This document shows positions 1 through 9,905 of a stretch of DNA of 64,000 nucleotides, piece by piece. The stretch is taken from NCBI RefSeq assembly GCF_038396845.1, contig NZ_CP151587.1, positions 2,454,001 to 2,518,000 on the forward strand. Reading direction: 5' to 3'. The notes below the pieces were generated by a model, which was not told the DNA's origin, ran no database searches, and worked only from the letters and a program-made list of their open reading frames with translations. The number at the start of each line of letters is the position of its first letter. The stretch's first letter is position 1. Both the position numbers and the translations under genes were made by a program. The DNA is from Gymnodinialimonas sp. 57CJ19 (lineage in GTDB: Bacteria; Pseudomonadota; Alphaproteobacteria; Rhodobacterales; Rhodobacteraceae).

Positions 1-287
1 TCGGCGCCACGATTGATCACGCTCAGGTGGGAAATCTGCGCGGTGGGAATGACGATATCCTCGTTCCCGCCATGGATCCTCCACGATGACCGGGTCATCT
101 TTATGCCGTAGGTGGGTACGCGGGTGACTTGGAACAGGCACACCAGCAGCGCCGGCACCATCAGGAGGAGCACGAAGCCGGGGGCGATCTGCCACAGGAA
201 CACGGTAAGAGCGCTCAGGCCGGTAAAGCTGAGAATGCTTAGGCTGGCACTTCCGGGGCGGGATGCATATTCAAAAGTATCTGTCAT
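1..287 (-). CDS. Partial membrane protein of unknown function (C-terminus beyond window)
   Basis: Reading leftward from an ATG at 287 there is an open frame to the window edge (95 codons, no stop). The protein begins MTDTFEYASRPGSASLSIL, and roughly residues 17-60 are hydrophobic, forming one or two membrane helices. After that comes a soluble stretch rich in beta-type residues (RSSWRIHGGNEDIVIP), which resembles the PH-like tail of small bacterial membrane proteins. I do not recognise the family. The missing C-terminus prevents a firm call. Confidence 0.6.
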   Translation of the reverse strand, partial: MTDTFEYASRPGSASLSILSFTGLSALTVFLWQIAPGFVLLLMVPALLVCLFQVTRVPTYGIKMTRSSWRIHGGNEDIVIPTAQISHLSVINRGA

Positions 288-449
288 GGCGATGATATAG
301 AGGGCCAATTGTGCCCAGATTAGGGAACGGTTAAGGCCGCCGAGTGTTGCTTTTCGGGCGTGCTGTGGGGGCAAGTCGCGGAAAGGTGCCTCAATCGGGG
401 CGCAGATTGCACGATGGGCAAGCCGAAAGCGGGCTGCTAGACAAGCGCC

Positions 450-1196
450 ATGACCCACGCCCCAATAGATGCACGCGCCAAAGGGCGCATTCCCGCCCTC
501 GACATCGCGCGGACCCTCGCGTTGATCGCCATGGCGGTATTCCACTTCACCTTCGATCTGGAGATGTTCGGCCACGTCCCCTTCGGGACCGCAACCACGG
601 GCTTTTGGCGGGCATTGGCGGTGGGCACGGCGGGCTCGTTCCTGTTTCTTGCGGGGGTGGGCCTGTGGTTGGCGCACGCAAATGGCATCCGTTGGACCGC
701 GTTCCTGCGCCGCTTCGCGGTGATCGTGGGGGCGGCGGCATTGGTGAGCATTGGCACCTATCTGGCCTTCCCCCATGCCTTTGTGTTCTTCGGCATCCTG
801 CATTCCATCGCCCTGTGCAGCCTTCTGGGCCTTGCCGTCTTGCGCTTGCCCGTCGTAGTGATCGCGGCGCTGGCCGTGGCTGTTTTCTACGCGCCAAACT
901 TCCTGAGCGGGCCGATGTTCAATGCGCCCTATTGGTGGTGGAGCGGGTTGCAGACAATCCCCCTGAGCACGGTGGATTACGAGCCGATCTTCCCCTGGTT
1001 CGCGCCGTTTCTGGCCGGGATCGCGGCGTCAAAGCTGGCCAGCCATTTCGGCATTTGGGCTCGCGTCACCACACAAACCCCGACACGCGCCGCGCGTCTG
1101 GCGGGCTTGCCGGGGCGGCATTCCTTGCTGATTTACCTGATCCACCAGCCGATCCTGATCGGCATCGTCTGGAGCGCGACGCAGCTTTTGCGGTAG
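450..1196 (+). CDS. DUF1624 (heparan-alpha-glucosaminide N-acetyltransferase-like) inner-membrane protein
   Basis: This is a 248-residue polytopic membrane protein. It opens with the family signature RIPALDIARTLALIAMAVFHFTFDLEMFG, in which an Arg and a His sit in the first helix, and it has about six to seven hydrophobic segments in total. It ends with a helix containing LLIYLIHQP, a motif shared by DUF1624/YeiB-like acyltransferase-3-type proteins. The family is proposed to move acyl groups across the membrane, but the substrate is unknown. The stop codon lies 5 bases from the stop of convergent pepN. The long overlapping frames on either strand lack these family motifs and were ignored. Confidence 0.82.
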   Translation: MTHAPIDARAKGRIPALDIARTLALIAMAVFHFTFDLEMFGHVPFGTATTGFWRALAVGTAGSFLFLAGVGLWLAHANGIRWTAFLRRFAVIVGAAALVSIGTYLAFPHAFVFFGILHSIALCSLLGLAVLRLPVVVIAALAVAVFYAPNFLSGPMFNAPYWWWSGLQTIPLSTVDYEPIFPWFAPFLAGIAASKLASHFGIWARVTTQTPTRAARLAGLPGRHSLLIYLIHQPILIGIVWSATQLLR

Positions 1197-1201
1197 CGCG
1201 G

Positions 1202-3775
1202 TCAGGCTGCCTGCATGCGCGATACCATCTCGGCCAAGTCGCGGCTGAGCCCCGGAGAAGCGGCCATGCGCGATAGCGCGTTTTGCATTAGCGCCTGGCG
1301 GTCCGCGTCGTAGCGGCGCCATGTGTCAAAGGCCGAGGACATGCGGGCCGCGGTTTGCGGGTTCGCGCCGTCCATCCTGATCAGCCATTTCGCCACGAAG
1401 TCGTAGCCACGCCCCGAGGGGTCGTGGAAGGCGGCGGGGTTTGCGACCAACCCGCCAATCAACGCGCGGAAGCGGTTGGGGTTCTTCCAGTCAAACAGCG
1501 CGTGGTGGCTGAGCGCTCCGGCGGTATCCAAAGCCTCGGCGCTTGGGGCGCTGGCGACCGAGATCATGAACCATTTGTCCAATACCAACCGTTCGTGCTG
1601 CCACTGTGCCTCGAACGCGGCGGCGGCGTCGCGGTCGCCGCAGCGGATCAGAATGGCCAGCGCGGCAAGTTGGTCGGTCATATTGGTGGCCGAGGCGAAG
1701 GCATCTTGCGCGCGGGCCAGATCAGAGGGGCTGCTCAGAAGCGATAGGGCGGTGTTGCGCAGCGCCCGTTTGCCCGCGCTGGCGGCGTCGGGGGAGAACG
1801 GAGCATCGGGGTCCACCGCGTCAATGAACCCTTCCAGCGTGGGCTTTAGCCATGCACCCACGTCACGCATCCTTGCGTCGCGGACCTGAGCGATCAGGGT
1901 GGGGTCGGGCACAACGCCCGCGTCCACGGTGGCTTGGGTCAGGTCATCTTCCGACGGGAAGCTGAGCACGAGGGCGATGAACGCGGGATCCAGTGTGGTG
2001 TCATTGCAGAAGTCTTGCAGCGCGTTCCAGACCATAGCCCGCGCGTCTTTCTGGCCCGCTTCCCCGTGGCAAATCTCGGCGACGAGTACCTCTTTCAACA
2101 GGCTCCGCGCGGCTTCCCACCGATTGAAAGGATCGGTGTCGTGGGCCAGCAGAAGGGCGCGGTCGGCGGCGGTCATCTCCATATCAAGCACCACAGGCGC
2201 CGAGAAGCCGCGCAGGATCGAGGGCACGACATGGTCAGGCGCGGTGCCGCCCGACAGCGCGGCCAAGTCAAAAGTCAGATCAAGGGACGGCCCATCAAGG
2301 TCGATCAGGGTGGAGCTGAGAATCTCGGTCCCGTCGCCGGCCAAGAGCCCAAGGGAGACCGGGATCTTCGCGGGCTCTTTCATCGGTTGGCCCGGTGTCG
2401 GCGGCACCTGCTGCGAAAAGCTCAAGTGCAGGCTGTCGCCGTCGCGCCGCCAAGAGGCGCTGACCTTGGGCGTGCCTGCTTGGGAATACCAACGCTTGAA
2501 CTGGCTCAGGTCGACGGCGGCGATCTCTTCAAAACAGGCGAGCCAATCCTCGATCGTGCAGGCCTGCCCGTCGTGGCGGTTGAAGTACAGCTCGCACCCG
2601 GCACGGTACAGATCCGCCCCCAGATAGGTGCGCAACATGCCGATCACCTCGGCGCCTTTTTCGTAGATGGTGGCGGTGTAGAAGTTGCTGATTTCAATGA
2701 ATTGCTCGGGGCGCACGTTATGGGCCAGCGGCCCGGCATCCTCGCGGAACTGGCGCGCGCGCAGCTTGATGACATCTTCGATCCGTTTGACGGGGGCCGA
2801 GCGGACGTCGCTGGTGAACTGCTGATCGCGGAAAACCGTCAGGCCTTCTTTCAGGCACAGCTGGAACCAATCGCGGCAGGTGATGCGGTTTCCGGTCCAA
2901 TTGTGGAAATATTCATGGGCCACAACGGATTCGATCCACAGATAATCCTTGTCCGTCGCGGTTTCGGGGGAGGCCAGAATGTAGCTGGAGTTGAAGATGT
3001 TCAGCCCCTTGTTCTCCATCGCGCCCATGTTGAAATCATCCACGGCGACGATGTTGAAAACGCTCAGGTCATATTCGCGGCCATATTCCGTCTCGTCCCA
3101 CCGCATGGAGCGCTTCAGGGCGTCCATCGCATAGGCGCATTTGTCCACGTCACCGGGCCGCACCCAGATGTTGAGGTCCACGGGCGCACCGGAGGCGGTG
3201 GTGAAATGGTCCGAGTGGGCCACCAGATCGCCCGCCACCAGCGCAAACAGATAGGCGGGTTTGGGCCAAGGATCGGTCCACTGGCCGGGGGCGGTCTCAT
3301 TGCCGTTGGACAGCAACACTGGCAGGTCACTGTCGATCTGCACCGTGAAGGGGGCCATGACGTCGGGGCGGTCGGGGTAATAGGTGATCTTGCGAAAACC
3401 TTCGGCCTCACATTGGGTGCAATACATGCCGTTGGACATATAGAGCCCCTCAAGGGCGGTGTTGGCCTGGGGGTTGATCTCGACCTCGGCCTCCCACACG
3501 AAGGGCGCGTCGGGGACAGGGCAGGACAGGCCCGCGTCGGTAACGACGGGGGCAAAGGGCACGCCGTCGATCGCGGCGCTGATGAGGGTAAGCTGTTCGC
3601 CATGCAGGAAAAAACGCGGGTCGGTGGCGTCTTGATCCGGGTTCGGGCGGAAGGCGATCTTGGATTTCACGCGCGTCGCGGTGGGGTGGAGGGTGAAGGA
3701 CAGCGCGACGCTGTCGATCAGGTAGCCAAAGGGGGTGTAGTCGGCAAGGCGAACGGGCTGCGGGGCGTGGGTCAT
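1202..3775 (-). CDS. pepN: Aminopeptidase N (M1 family zinc metallopeptidase)
   Basis: This 857-residue protein has the usual length for gammaproteobacterial-type PepN. It carries the exopeptidase motif GAMEN at residues 251-255 and the zinc motif HEYFHNWTGNR from residue 287. The zinc ligands are His287, His291 and a downstream Glu in LKEGLTVF near residue 310. The enzyme removes N-terminal amino acids from peptides in the cytoplasm and has no signal peptide. The N-terminal beta domain is followed by the catalytic domain, and the C-terminal half is the alpha-helical DUF3458 region. An RBS-like AGGACC precedes the ATG. The gene stands alone and converges on the DUF1624 gene. Confidence 0.96.
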   Translation of the reverse strand: MTHAPQPVRLADYTPFGYLIDSVALSFTLHPTATRVKSKIAFRPNPDQDATDPRFFLHGEQLTLISAAIDGVPFAPVVTDAGLSCPVPDAPFVWEAEVEINPQANTALEGLYMSNGMYCTQCEAEGFRKITYYPDRPDVMAPFTVQIDSDLPVLLSNGNETAPGQWTDPWPKPAYLFALVAGDLVAHSDHFTTASGAPVDLNIWVRPGDVDKCAYAMDALKRSMRWDETEYGREYDLSVFNIVAVDDFNMGAMENKGLNIFNSSYILASPETATDKDYLWIESVVAHEYFHNWTGNRITCRDWFQLCLKEGLTVFRDQQFTSDVRSAPVKRIEDVIKLRARQFREDAGPLAHNVRPEQFIEISNFYTATIYEKGAEVIGMLRTYLGADLYRAGCELYFNRHDGQACTIEDWLACFEEIAAVDLSQFKRWYSQAGTPKVSASWRRDGDSLHLSFSQQVPPTPGQPMKEPAKIPVSLGLLAGDGTEILSSTLIDLDGPSLDLTFDLAALSGGTAPDHVVPSILRGFSAPVVLDMEMTAADRALLLAHDTDPFNRWEAARSLLKEVLVAEICHGEAGQKDARAMVWNALQDFCNDTTLDPAFIALVLSFPSEDDLTQATVDAGVVPDPTLIAQVRDARMRDVGAWLKPTLEGFIDAVDPDAPFSPDAASAGKRALRNTALSLLSSPSDLARAQDAFASATNMTDQLAALAILIRCGDRDAAAAFEAQWQHERLVLDKWFMISVASAPSAEALDTAGALSHHALFDWKNPNRFRALIGGLVANPAAFHDPSGRGYDFVAKWLIRMDGANPQTAARMSSAFDTWRRYDADRQALMQNALSRMAASPGLSRDLAEMVSRMQAA

Positions 3776-3875
3776 CTGGGTCCTCCGGGACGTGTTGGGC
3801 GGAAGGTAGGACGGGCGGGCGGGGGCTGCAATGGGCTGACTTGTCTAGCCCCGGAAATCTGCTACCTCTGGCCTA

Positions 3876-5294
3876 ATGAAGGCAGTTCTCGTTTTGTTTC
3901 AACGCGCTTTGCGTGTCCACGATAACCCTGCGCTTGCCCTAGCGGCAACGCGGGGGGTGCCTGTCGTGCCGGTATTCATCGCCGATCCAGAGGCATGGGC
4001 GCAGCCCGACGCCTCGGCCCGGCAATGGCGGTTCGTGGCGGAAAGCCTTGGGGAACTGCGGGCCGAGTTAGGGGCGCTTGGGGCGCCCTTGGTGGTGCGT
4101 TGCGGCGATATGTTGTCGGTGCTGGAGGCGCTGTGCACCGAGCATTCGGTGGCCGAGATCATCAGCAACGACGCCCCCACCACCCAGTGGGAAGCCGCCC
4201 GCAACGCCCGCGTCGCGGCCTGGGCAGAGGCGGCGGGGGTGGCGTGGACTATTGCGCCAGAGGGGCAAGCGGTGGACGGCCCAGAAGGCTTGCATGGCAC
4301 CGGGGCCGCACCGGGCGTGATCCCCGAGGCGCGCGACTTGTCCCTGGCGTTTGACCCTTGCCCCGGACGGCAGCGGGGCGGGCGGTCCTCGGCCACCGTA
4401 TTGTTGCGGGCCTTTGGCGGCGAGGCATCGTCGCGCCTATCGCCGCATTTGGCCTGGGGCGTCGTCTCGGCCCCGGAGGTGGCAGACAGCATCGTGGCCC
4501 GTCGCGCCGTGGTGCCCGCCGATGATGCCCTTGCCCGCAGCCAGTTTCGCAAGCTGCAAGCCAATCTGGCGCTGCGTGAGCAGGACCACGCGACCCTGCG
4601 CAACAAGCCGATGATGGAGAGCCGCTGCCTGCATTCCGCCTATGAGGACCTGTGGCAACCGCCGCCCCCCAAGGACCGGTTTCGCGCGTGGGAGGCGGGG
4701 CAAACCGGCATTCCCTTTGTCGATGCCGCCATGCGCGGGCTGATCGCAACGGGGTGGTTGCCGCACCCGCTGCGCATCATGTTGGTGTCTGTTGCGGCCT
4801 ATCATCTGTGGCTGGATTGGCGGGTAACGGGGCCGCATTTGGCGCGGCTGTTCACCGACTATGATCCCGGCATCCACTGGCCTCAGATGCAGGCCCATGC
4901 GGGCACCACGGGTGTGGGATCAATTCGCGTAGACAACCCGATGAAGCGGGGCCAATTGCTGGACCCCAGCGGCGCATTCACTCGCAAATGGTGCCCCGAG
5001 TTGCGCGATGTGCCGGACGCTTACGTGCAAACACCTTGGTTGTGGGACGGCGCAGGCAAGCTGCTTGGCCGTCGCTACCCGGTGCGGATCGTCGATGTGG
5101 AAGAGGCCGCCAGTGCCGCCCGCGCCCGCGCCACCGCCCTGCGACGGGGCGAGGGGTTTGAGCGCGAAGCCGCAGAGAACGCGGGCCAGGCGGTGTTCAG
5201 TCTGGGGGAGGGGGAAGTGCCACCCACCAAGCCCCCCGCCGCACCACGCCGCGAAACGTCGGAGACCCCGGATCAATTGTCGTTCAACCTTTGA
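3876..5294 (+). CDS. phr: Deoxyribodipyrimidine photolyase / cryptochrome family protein
   Basis: This is a 472-residue flavoprotein. The N-terminal Rossmann photolyase domain starts VLVLFQRALRVHDNPALALA. The C-terminal helical FAD domain has the segment GIPFVDAAMRGLIATGWLPHPLR, followed by DWRVTGPHLARLFTDYDPGIHW. The family repairs UV-induced pyrimidine dimers with blue light or acts as a cryptochrome. The region that is normally NPxxQxxKFDPxGxYxRxWxPEL reads NPMKRGQLLDPSGAFTRKWCPEL, so the subclass is uncertain. It has about 30 extra residues at the C-terminus rich in Pro and Glu. It converges on lexA with a 53-base gap. Confidence 0.88.
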   Translation: MKAVLVLFQRALRVHDNPALALAATRGVPVVPVFIADPEAWAQPDASARQWRFVAESLGELRAELGALGAPLVVRCGDMLSVLEALCTEHSVAEIISNDAPTTQWEAARNARVAAWAEAAGVAWTIAPEGQAVDGPEGLHGTGAAPGVIPEARDLSLAFDPCPGRQRGGRSSATVLLRAFGGEASSRLSPHLAWGVVSAPEVADSIVARRAVVPADDALARSQFRKLQANLALREQDHATLRNKPMMESRCLHSAYEDLWQPPPPKDRFRAWEAGQTGIPFVDAAMRGLIATGWLPHPLRIMLVSVAAYHLWLDWRVTGPHLARLFTDYDPGIHWPQMQAHAGTTGVGSIRVDNPMKRGQLLDPSGAFTRKWCPELRDVPDAYVQTPWLWDGAGKLLGRRYPVRIVDVEEAASAARARATALRRGEGFEREAAENAGQAVFSLGEGEVPPTKPPAAPRRETSETPDQLSFNL

Positions 5295-5347
5295 CGGCCA
5301 CGCCGCAGGGGCGGCATTGGCCTATGATTTCATGGCGCAACACGCGC

Positions 5348-6034
5348 TTAATAGGTGCGGATCAGCCCCACGAGCTTGCCTTGCACCTTCACCTGATCGG
5401 ATCGGAAAACGCGGGTCTCGTAGGCCGGGTTCGCCGCCTCCAGCGCGATCATGTTGCCCTTGCGACGCAGGCGCTTCAGGGTCGCTTCATGATCTTCCAC
5501 CAAAGCCACGATGATGTCGCCGTTATCGGCGGTGGAGCCTTCTTCGATCACCACGATATCACCATCGTTGATGCCCGCGTCGATCATGGAATCGCCTTTA
5601 ACCTCAAGGGCATAGTGATTTCCCCCGGTGCCAAGCATCTGCTCGGGCACCGCCACATGGGAGGCGACCTGGGAAATCGCCTCAATCGGGACACCGGCGG
5701 CGATCTGGCCCATCACCGGCAACTCACGGGCGGCCGAGGCTTGCACCGCCATGGCGCCCGCAGGCGGGTCCGTCCGGTCGCCTTCAATCACCCGGGGCGC
5801 AAAGCCGCCGTCCTTCATGGCATCGGGCATTTTCACGATCTCGATGGCGCGGGCGCGGTGGGCCAGGCGACGGATAAAGCCGCGTTCTTCCAGCGCCGTA
5901 ATCAAGCGGTGAATGCCGGACTTGGAGCGCAGATCAAGGGCGTCTTTCATCTCATCAAATGACGGAGGCACCCCATCGCGCTGCATCCTTCTGTTAATAA
6001 ACTCCAAAAGATCGCGCTGTTTCCGCGTCAGCAT
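5348..6034 (-). CDS. lexA: LexA SOS repressor / S24 autoprotease
   Basis: This repressor has 228 residues. The N-terminal winged helix begins [17 protein letters not shown]. The self-cleavage bond is Ala-Gly in GQIAAGVP (about residue 113). The catalytic Ser lies in VKGDSM (about 149) and the Lys in ATLKRL (about 187). The start at 6034 was chosen over an upstream in-frame ATG because proteins of this family start MLT(K/R)KQ and a purine-rich GAGGGAG lies just upstream. LexA represses DNA-repair genes until RecA* triggers its cleavage. The leader DNA contains tandem alphaproteobacterial SOS boxes, implying autoregulation. It lies downstream of moeA but has its own operator region. Confidence 0.96.
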   Translation of the reverse strand: MLTRKQRDLLEFINRRMQRDGVPPSFDEMKDALDLRSKSGIHRLITALEERGFIRRLAHRARAIEIVKMPDAMKDGGFAPRVIEGDRTDPPAGAMAVQASAARELPVMGQIAAGVPIEAISQVASHVAVPEQMLGTGGNHYALEVKGDSMIDAGINDGDIVVIEEGSTADNGDIIVALVEDHEATLKRLRRKGNMIALEAANPAYETRVFRSDQVKVQGKLVGLIRTY

Positions 6035-6121
6035 ACCCGTCTCCCTCGCAATGATGGCGTCGTGCGCCGCTTTTTGCCCCGGACTGACAAACCGAGAACA
6101 ATGCAGGCACATTCCATGCCC

Positions 6122-6156
6122 GTTCAGGGTATGTTCTATACATGTTCCGAATGTTC
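6122..6156 (-). promoter_or_regulatory. Tandem overlapping LexA (SOS) boxes upstream of lexA
   Basis: GTTC occurs at 6122, 6133 and 6144, exactly 11 bases apart. This makes two overlapping copies of the alphaproteobacterial LexA site GTTC-N7-GTTC (6122-6136 and 6133-6147). A fourth GTTC follows at 6153. The array is 88-122 bases upstream of the lexA start codon and just after the moeA stop, so it fits an autoregulated lexA promoter. Confidence 0.85.
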
Positions 6157-6169
6157 TGTCAACGAATCA

Positions 6170-7366
6170 TCAGAACATCTTGTTCAGCGGCACATATTCC
6201 ACAATGTCGCCGACACGCGCGCGCGGCGCATCCACCGGGCGCACCAAAAGGCCCGAGGCCCCCGAAAGCACGGTCAGCAAAGAGCTGTCCTGGCTGCCGT
6301 AGGGCGTGATCACGGGCAGGTCTTCCCCTGCGCTGACATCGGCACGCATGTAGTGTTCGCGCGGGCCATTGGCGTCCAGATCGACCCCAAGACGCGCCCG
6401 CATCCGGGGCCGCGCCCCGGTGGGAAGGCCCATCATCGCGTGCAACATGGGGATCAGAAACAGCTCTCCACAGACCATGGCAGAGACCGGATTTCCCGGC
6501 AGCCCCAGCAGAACCGCATCGCCCAAGCGCCCGGCCATCAAGGGTTTTCCGGGCCGCATTGCCACTTTGTAGAAGGCCCGGTCCAAGCCGAGTGCGGCGG
6601 CCACATCGCCCACCAGGTCATGATCCCCCACCGAGGCCCCGCCCACGGTCACGATCAGATCGGCCCCTGCGGCCAGATCAAAGACCTGCTCCAGGCTGTC
6701 GCGATTATCGCGGGCGATGGGCAGCAAACGCGCCTCCGCGCCTTCGGCCTCGATCCGGGCCTTCAGGCCATAGGTGTTGGAGGCGATAATCTGGTCCGGG
6801 CGCGGCTCTTCGCCGGGCGTGACCAACTCGTCCCCCGTCGCGATCAGGGCAACTGAGGGTTTGCGCGACACCGTCAGCAAAGGCACGTTCATCGCGGCGG
6901 CCAATGCCACATCCGCCGGAGACAGGCGGCGCGGGGCTTGCATCGTATCGCCCGCCACGAAATCCGCGCCTGAGGGCCGCACGTTATGGCCCGAGCCCAG
7001 ATCACGCCCCAGCGTGATGCGGTCACCGTCGCGGGTCACGTCCTCCTGGATCACCACACGGTCGGTGCCATCGGGCAGGGGGGCCCCGGTGAAAATCCGC
7101 AGCGCCTCTCCGGGGCCGATGGTGCCGTGCCAATAATGGCCCGCGGGGGCTTCGCCCACCACCTTCAGACGCCGACCGGGAATAGCCTCCATATCGCGGA
7201 CGGCATAACCATCCATCGCCGAGGCACTGAAAGGCGGCTGGTCGCGCGTCGCGGTCACAGGCGCCGCCAAAACGCGCCCCCCCGCTGCGGTCAACGGCAC
7301 GGTTTCCGTGCCAACCGGGGCGGCCAGCCCAAGACAAGCCGCCAGCGCGTCCTCGACAGAGATCAT
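6170..7366 (-). CDS. moeA: Molybdopterin molybdotransferase MoeA
   Basis: This 398-residue protein inserts molybdate into adenylylated molybdopterin, the last common step of molybdenum cofactor synthesis. Visible landmarks are SAMDGYAVR near residue 50, the MoCF/MogA-like domain with IATGDELV, and [12 protein letters not shown] followed by [10 protein letters not shown] and GLPGNPVSA. The start overlaps the moaC stop by 4 bases (ATGA), and moaC in turn touches trpC, so the three genes are probably co-transcribed. The C-terminal domain IV ends at [10 protein letters not shown]. Confidence 0.95.
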   Translation of the reverse strand: MISVEDALAACLGLAAPVGTETVPLTAAGGRVLAAPVTATRDQPPFSASAMDGYAVRDMEAIPGRRLKVVGEAPAGHYWHGTIGPGEALRIFTGAPLPDGTDRVVIQEDVTRDGDRITLGRDLGSGHNVRPSGADFVAGDTMQAPRRLSPADVALAAAMNVPLLTVSRKPSVALIATGDELVTPGEEPRPDQIIASNTYGLKARIEAEGAEARLLPIARDNRDSLEQVFDLAAGADLIVTVGGASVGDHDLVGDVAAALGLDRAFYKVAMRPGKPLMAGRLGDAVLLGLPGNPVSAMVCGELFLIPMLHAMMGLPTGARPRMRARLGVDLDANGPREHYMRADVSAGEDLPVITPYGSQDSSLLTVLSGASGLLVRPVDAPRARVGDIVEYVPLNKMF

Positions 7367-7857
7367 GGGGTTGGCTCCGCGTTGGCCGCCTCAAACCGCC
7401 CCGACTTGCCGCCATCCTTCAGGACAACCCGTAAGCCCCCGACTTCCATCGTCTTTTCCGCAGCCTTCAGCATATCATAGACCGTCAGCGCCGCCGTAGA
7501 GGCCGCCGTCAGCGCCTCCATCTCCACCCCCGTCTGGCCCGAGGTTTTCACCGTCGCTTCGATCCTTACCCCCGGCAGATCCGCGTCGACGCGCAAGTCC
7601 ACGGCCACCTTGGTGATGGGCAAGGGATGACACAGCGGGATCAGATCGGCACAACGTTTGGCCCCCATGATCCCCGCAAGCCTTGCCACCCCCAGCACAT
7701 CGCCCTTCTTGGCGGTACCTTGAGCGACCAGCTCCAGGGTCTCAGGCCGCATCGTCACATAGGCTTCGGCCACGGCAATCCGGTCCGTCACAGCCTTGCC
7801 CGAGACATCGACCATATGGGCGCGTCCCTCTCCATCGAAATGGGTCAGCTCCGCCAT
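7363..7857 (-). CDS. moaC: Cyclic pyranopterin monophosphate synthase MoaC
   Basis: This 164-residue protein has a typical MoaC length. With MoaA it converts GTP to cyclic pyranopterin monophosphate, the first stage of molybdenum cofactor synthesis. The conserved block [18 protein letters not shown] and the later [22 protein letters not shown] are both present and include the active-site His and Lys/Asp region. The start codon shares one base with the trpC stop (TGATG), and the stop overlaps the moeA start. This is an operon-internal position behind a tryptophan gene, a linkage frequent in this bacterial family. Confidence 0.96.
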   Translation of the reverse strand: MAELTHFDGEGRAHMVDVSGKAVTDRIAVAEAYVTMRPETLELVAQGTAKKGDVLGVARLAGIMGAKRCADLIPLCHPLPITKVAVDLRVDADLPGVRIEATVKTSGQTGVEMEALTAASTAALTVYDMLKAAEKTMEVGGLRVVLKDGGKSGRFEAANAEPTP

Positions 7858-8666
7858 CAGTGGCTGCCCTTGGCGACGGGATCAACCAGAAGCGCCCTTG
7901 TCGCCGCTTCCACATCCTCTTGCCGCATCAAGCTTTCGCCGATCAGGAAACTACGCGCACCATGGCCCGCCATATCGGCCAGATCAGCCGGCGAGAACAG
8001 CCCCGATTCCGAGATCACCATCCGCTCCTCAGGCACCCGCGCCGAAAGGCTTCGCGTGGTCTCGAGCGATGTCTCGAACGTATTCAGATTGCGGTTATTG
8101 ATCCCCAATAACGGCGATTTCAACGCCATCGCCCGGTCCAATTCGTCGCCGTCATGAACCTCGATCAACGCATCCATCCCCCAGTGGCGTGCCGCATCCT
8201 CAAGCTCCGCCGCCTGCATGTCGCTGACCGACGCCATGATGATCAAAATGCAATCGGCGCCCCAGGCCCTCGCCTCGGCCACCTGGTACGTGTCGTAGAG
8301 GAAGTCCTTGCGCAAACAGGGCAGCGTGACCGCCGCCCGGGCCGCCACCAAAAACTCAGGCGCCCCCTGGAACGAGGGCGTATCCGTCAGCACACTCAAA
8401 CAACTCGCCCCGCCCGCCTCATAGGCACGGGCCAAAGCGGGCGGATTGAAATCCTCCCTGATCAACCCCTTGGATGGGCTGGCCTTCTTGATCTCTGCGA
8501 TCAAGCCATATCCAGCGTCCTGTGCCGCCCATAGGGCATCGGCAAACCCCCTTACCCGGGGGGCGGCCTTCGCGGCCTCCTCCACCTCGGAACGGGGACG
8601 GGCGGCCTTGGCGGCGGCGACTTCTTCAAGCTTGTAGGCTTTGATCTTATCAAGAATGGTGCTCAT
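7857..8666 (-). CDS. trpC: Indole-3-glycerol phosphate synthase
   Basis: This 269-residue TIM-barrel enzyme closes the indole ring in tryptophan synthesis. Seen in order are [14 protein letters not shown], the [16 protein letters not shown] repeat, [36 protein letters not shown] and ISESGLF. These are all signature barrel strands carrying the catalytic Lys and Glu residues. I chose ATG 8666 ([12 protein letters not shown]) rather than an upstream in-frame ATG because GGGGAAGAG sits directly before it. TrpC is monofunctional here, with no TrpF fusion. It is followed without a gap by moaC. Confidence 0.95.
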   Translation of the reverse strand: MSTILDKIKAYKLEEVAAAKAARPRSEVEEAAKAAPRVRGFADALWAAQDAGYGLIAEIKKASPSKGLIREDFNPPALARAYEAGGASCLSVLTDTPSFQGAPEFLVAARAAVTLPCLRKDFLYDTYQVAEARAWGADCILIIMASVSDMQAAELEDAARHWGMDALIEVHDGDELDRAMALKSPLLGINNRNLNTFETSLETTRSLSARVPEERMVISESGLFSPADLADMAGHGARSFLIGESLMRQEDVEAATRALLVDPVAKGSH

Positions 8667-8730
8667 CTCTTCCCCATACGCCATCGCTCGTCCCCCGCCA
8701 AGTCACCGGGTCACCAGCGGCAGCTTCGCT

Positions 8731-8813
8731 CCTTCATCTTGGCCAATACACCTCCGGGGAGAGCGCCTTTTTCCCCGAAAAGGGCGCTCAGGGGCAGAGC
8801 CCCTCGCGCCCTT
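8731..8813. repeat. Intergenic structured element between trpD and trpC (alternative hairpins plus ATCTTGG-type motif)
   Basis: The roughly 200-base trpD-trpC gap holds the motif CCTTCATCTTGGCCAATACA at 8731-8750 and a 13-bp stem with a 3-base loop at 8761-8789. A second stem, 8780-8787 with 8806-8813, has an inner GGGGC/GCCCC hairpin and competes with the first stem for bases 8780-8787. Similar CTTCATCTT / GATATTTTT motifs recur near 12490, 17220 and 33600. The role is unknown; it could be an mRNA processing or partial termination element in the trp operon. Confidence 0.6.
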
Positions 8814-8873
8814 GGCGCCAAGAATATCCTGCCGTAGGCGCAATCTGAAAAGGGCGCAGACGCTCCCTTTCCC

Positions 8874-9905
8874 TTAACCTGCGGATGTTACCCTTGCCAC
8901 GGCTTCCACCGCGCGCTTGGCGGCGCCGCTGTCGATGGCCTCTCGGGCAATCTCCACCCCGTCGCGCAGTTCTGTCACCCGGCCCGCCACAATCAGCGCG
9001 GCGGCGGCGTTCATCAGCACCGCGTCGCGGTAGGCGCCCGGGGCGCCGTCCAGCAGGTCGCGGAAGGCTTGGGCGTTCTCATCGGGGGTGCCGCCCAGGA
9101 TGTCACGGAACGGGTGCACCGGCAGGCCCGCGTCCTCGGGGTGCACAACGCGCGAGCGCAACACGCCGTCCTTCAATTCCACCACATCGGTCTTGCCCGA
9201 GATCGAGATCTCGTCCGTCCCGTCCGAGCCATGGACCAACCAGGCCGCCTCGGACCCCAATTCCTTCAACGTCTCGGCCATCGGGTAAATCAGGTCGATC
9301 GCGAAAGCCCCGGTCAACTGGCGCTTCACGCCTGCGGGGTTGGTCAAGGGGCCAAGGATGTTGAAAATCGTCTTGCACCCAAGTTCTTGCCGGATCGGCA
9401 TGACGTGTTTGACCGCCGGGTGATGCATCGGGGCCATCATGAAGCCGATGCCCGCCTCCTTCAGCGACGCCTCTACCACATCGGCGCCGACCATCACCTC
9501 GATCCCCATCTGGGTCAGCACATCGGCGGCCCCCGACTTGGACGAAAGGTTGCGGTTGCCGTGCTTGGCCACGGGCACGCCCGCGCCCGCCACCACAAAG
9601 GCCGTCGCGGTGGAGATATTCAGCGTCCCCATGCCGTCGCCGCCGGTGCCCACGATATCCATCGCCCCCTCGGGCGCAGTCACGGGCACACATTTTTCGC
9701 GCATCACTTGCGCGGCGGCGGCATATTCGGCCACTGATTCGCCCCGCGCGCGCATCGCCATGATCAAACCGCCCACCTGCGCCGGTGTGGCTGTGCCGTC
9801 GAACAGGTGGCGGAACGCCTCTTCCGCTTGGGCACGGGACAGGGGCCCTTCAGAGGCCGCAAAGATGATCGGCTTCATGGACTCGGATGCGGATACGTCG
9901 GTCAT
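8874..9905 (-). CDS. trpD: Anthranilate phosphoribosyltransferase
   Basis: This 343-residue enzyme joins anthranilate to PRPP, the second committed tryptophan step. The PRPP-binding glycine loop [15 protein letters not shown] lies near residue 85, with [18 protein letters not shown] after it. The anthranilate-site segment [32 protein letters not shown] follows, and the second PRPP motif region is [11 protein letters not shown]. The start overlaps the trpG stop by 4 bases, which indicates translational coupling. Downstream, trpC is separated by an unusual structured gap of about 200 bases. Confidence 0.96.
   Translation of the reverse strand: MTDVSASESMKPIIFAASEGPLSRAQAEEAFRHLFDGTATPAQVGGLIMAMRARGESVAEYAAAAQVMREKCVPVTAPEGAMDIVGTGGDGMGTLNISTATAFVVAGAGVPVAKHGNRNLSSKSGAADVLTQMGIEVMVGADVVEASLKEAGIGFMMAPMHHPAVKHVMPIRQELGCKTIFNILGPLTNPAGVKRQLTGAFAIDLIYPMAETLKELGSEAAWLVHGSDGTDEISISGKTDVVELKDGVLRSRVVHPEDAGLPVHPFRDILGGTPDENAQAFRDLLDGAPGAYRDAVLMNAAAALIVAGRVTELRDGVEIAREAIDSGAAKRAVEAVARVTSAG

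Noticed and set aside
1934..3925. 663-codon frame on the plus strand opposite pepN
   Set aside because: It is the mirror of a verified zinc-peptidase gene; no protein-family motif, and GC-rich third positions explain its openness.
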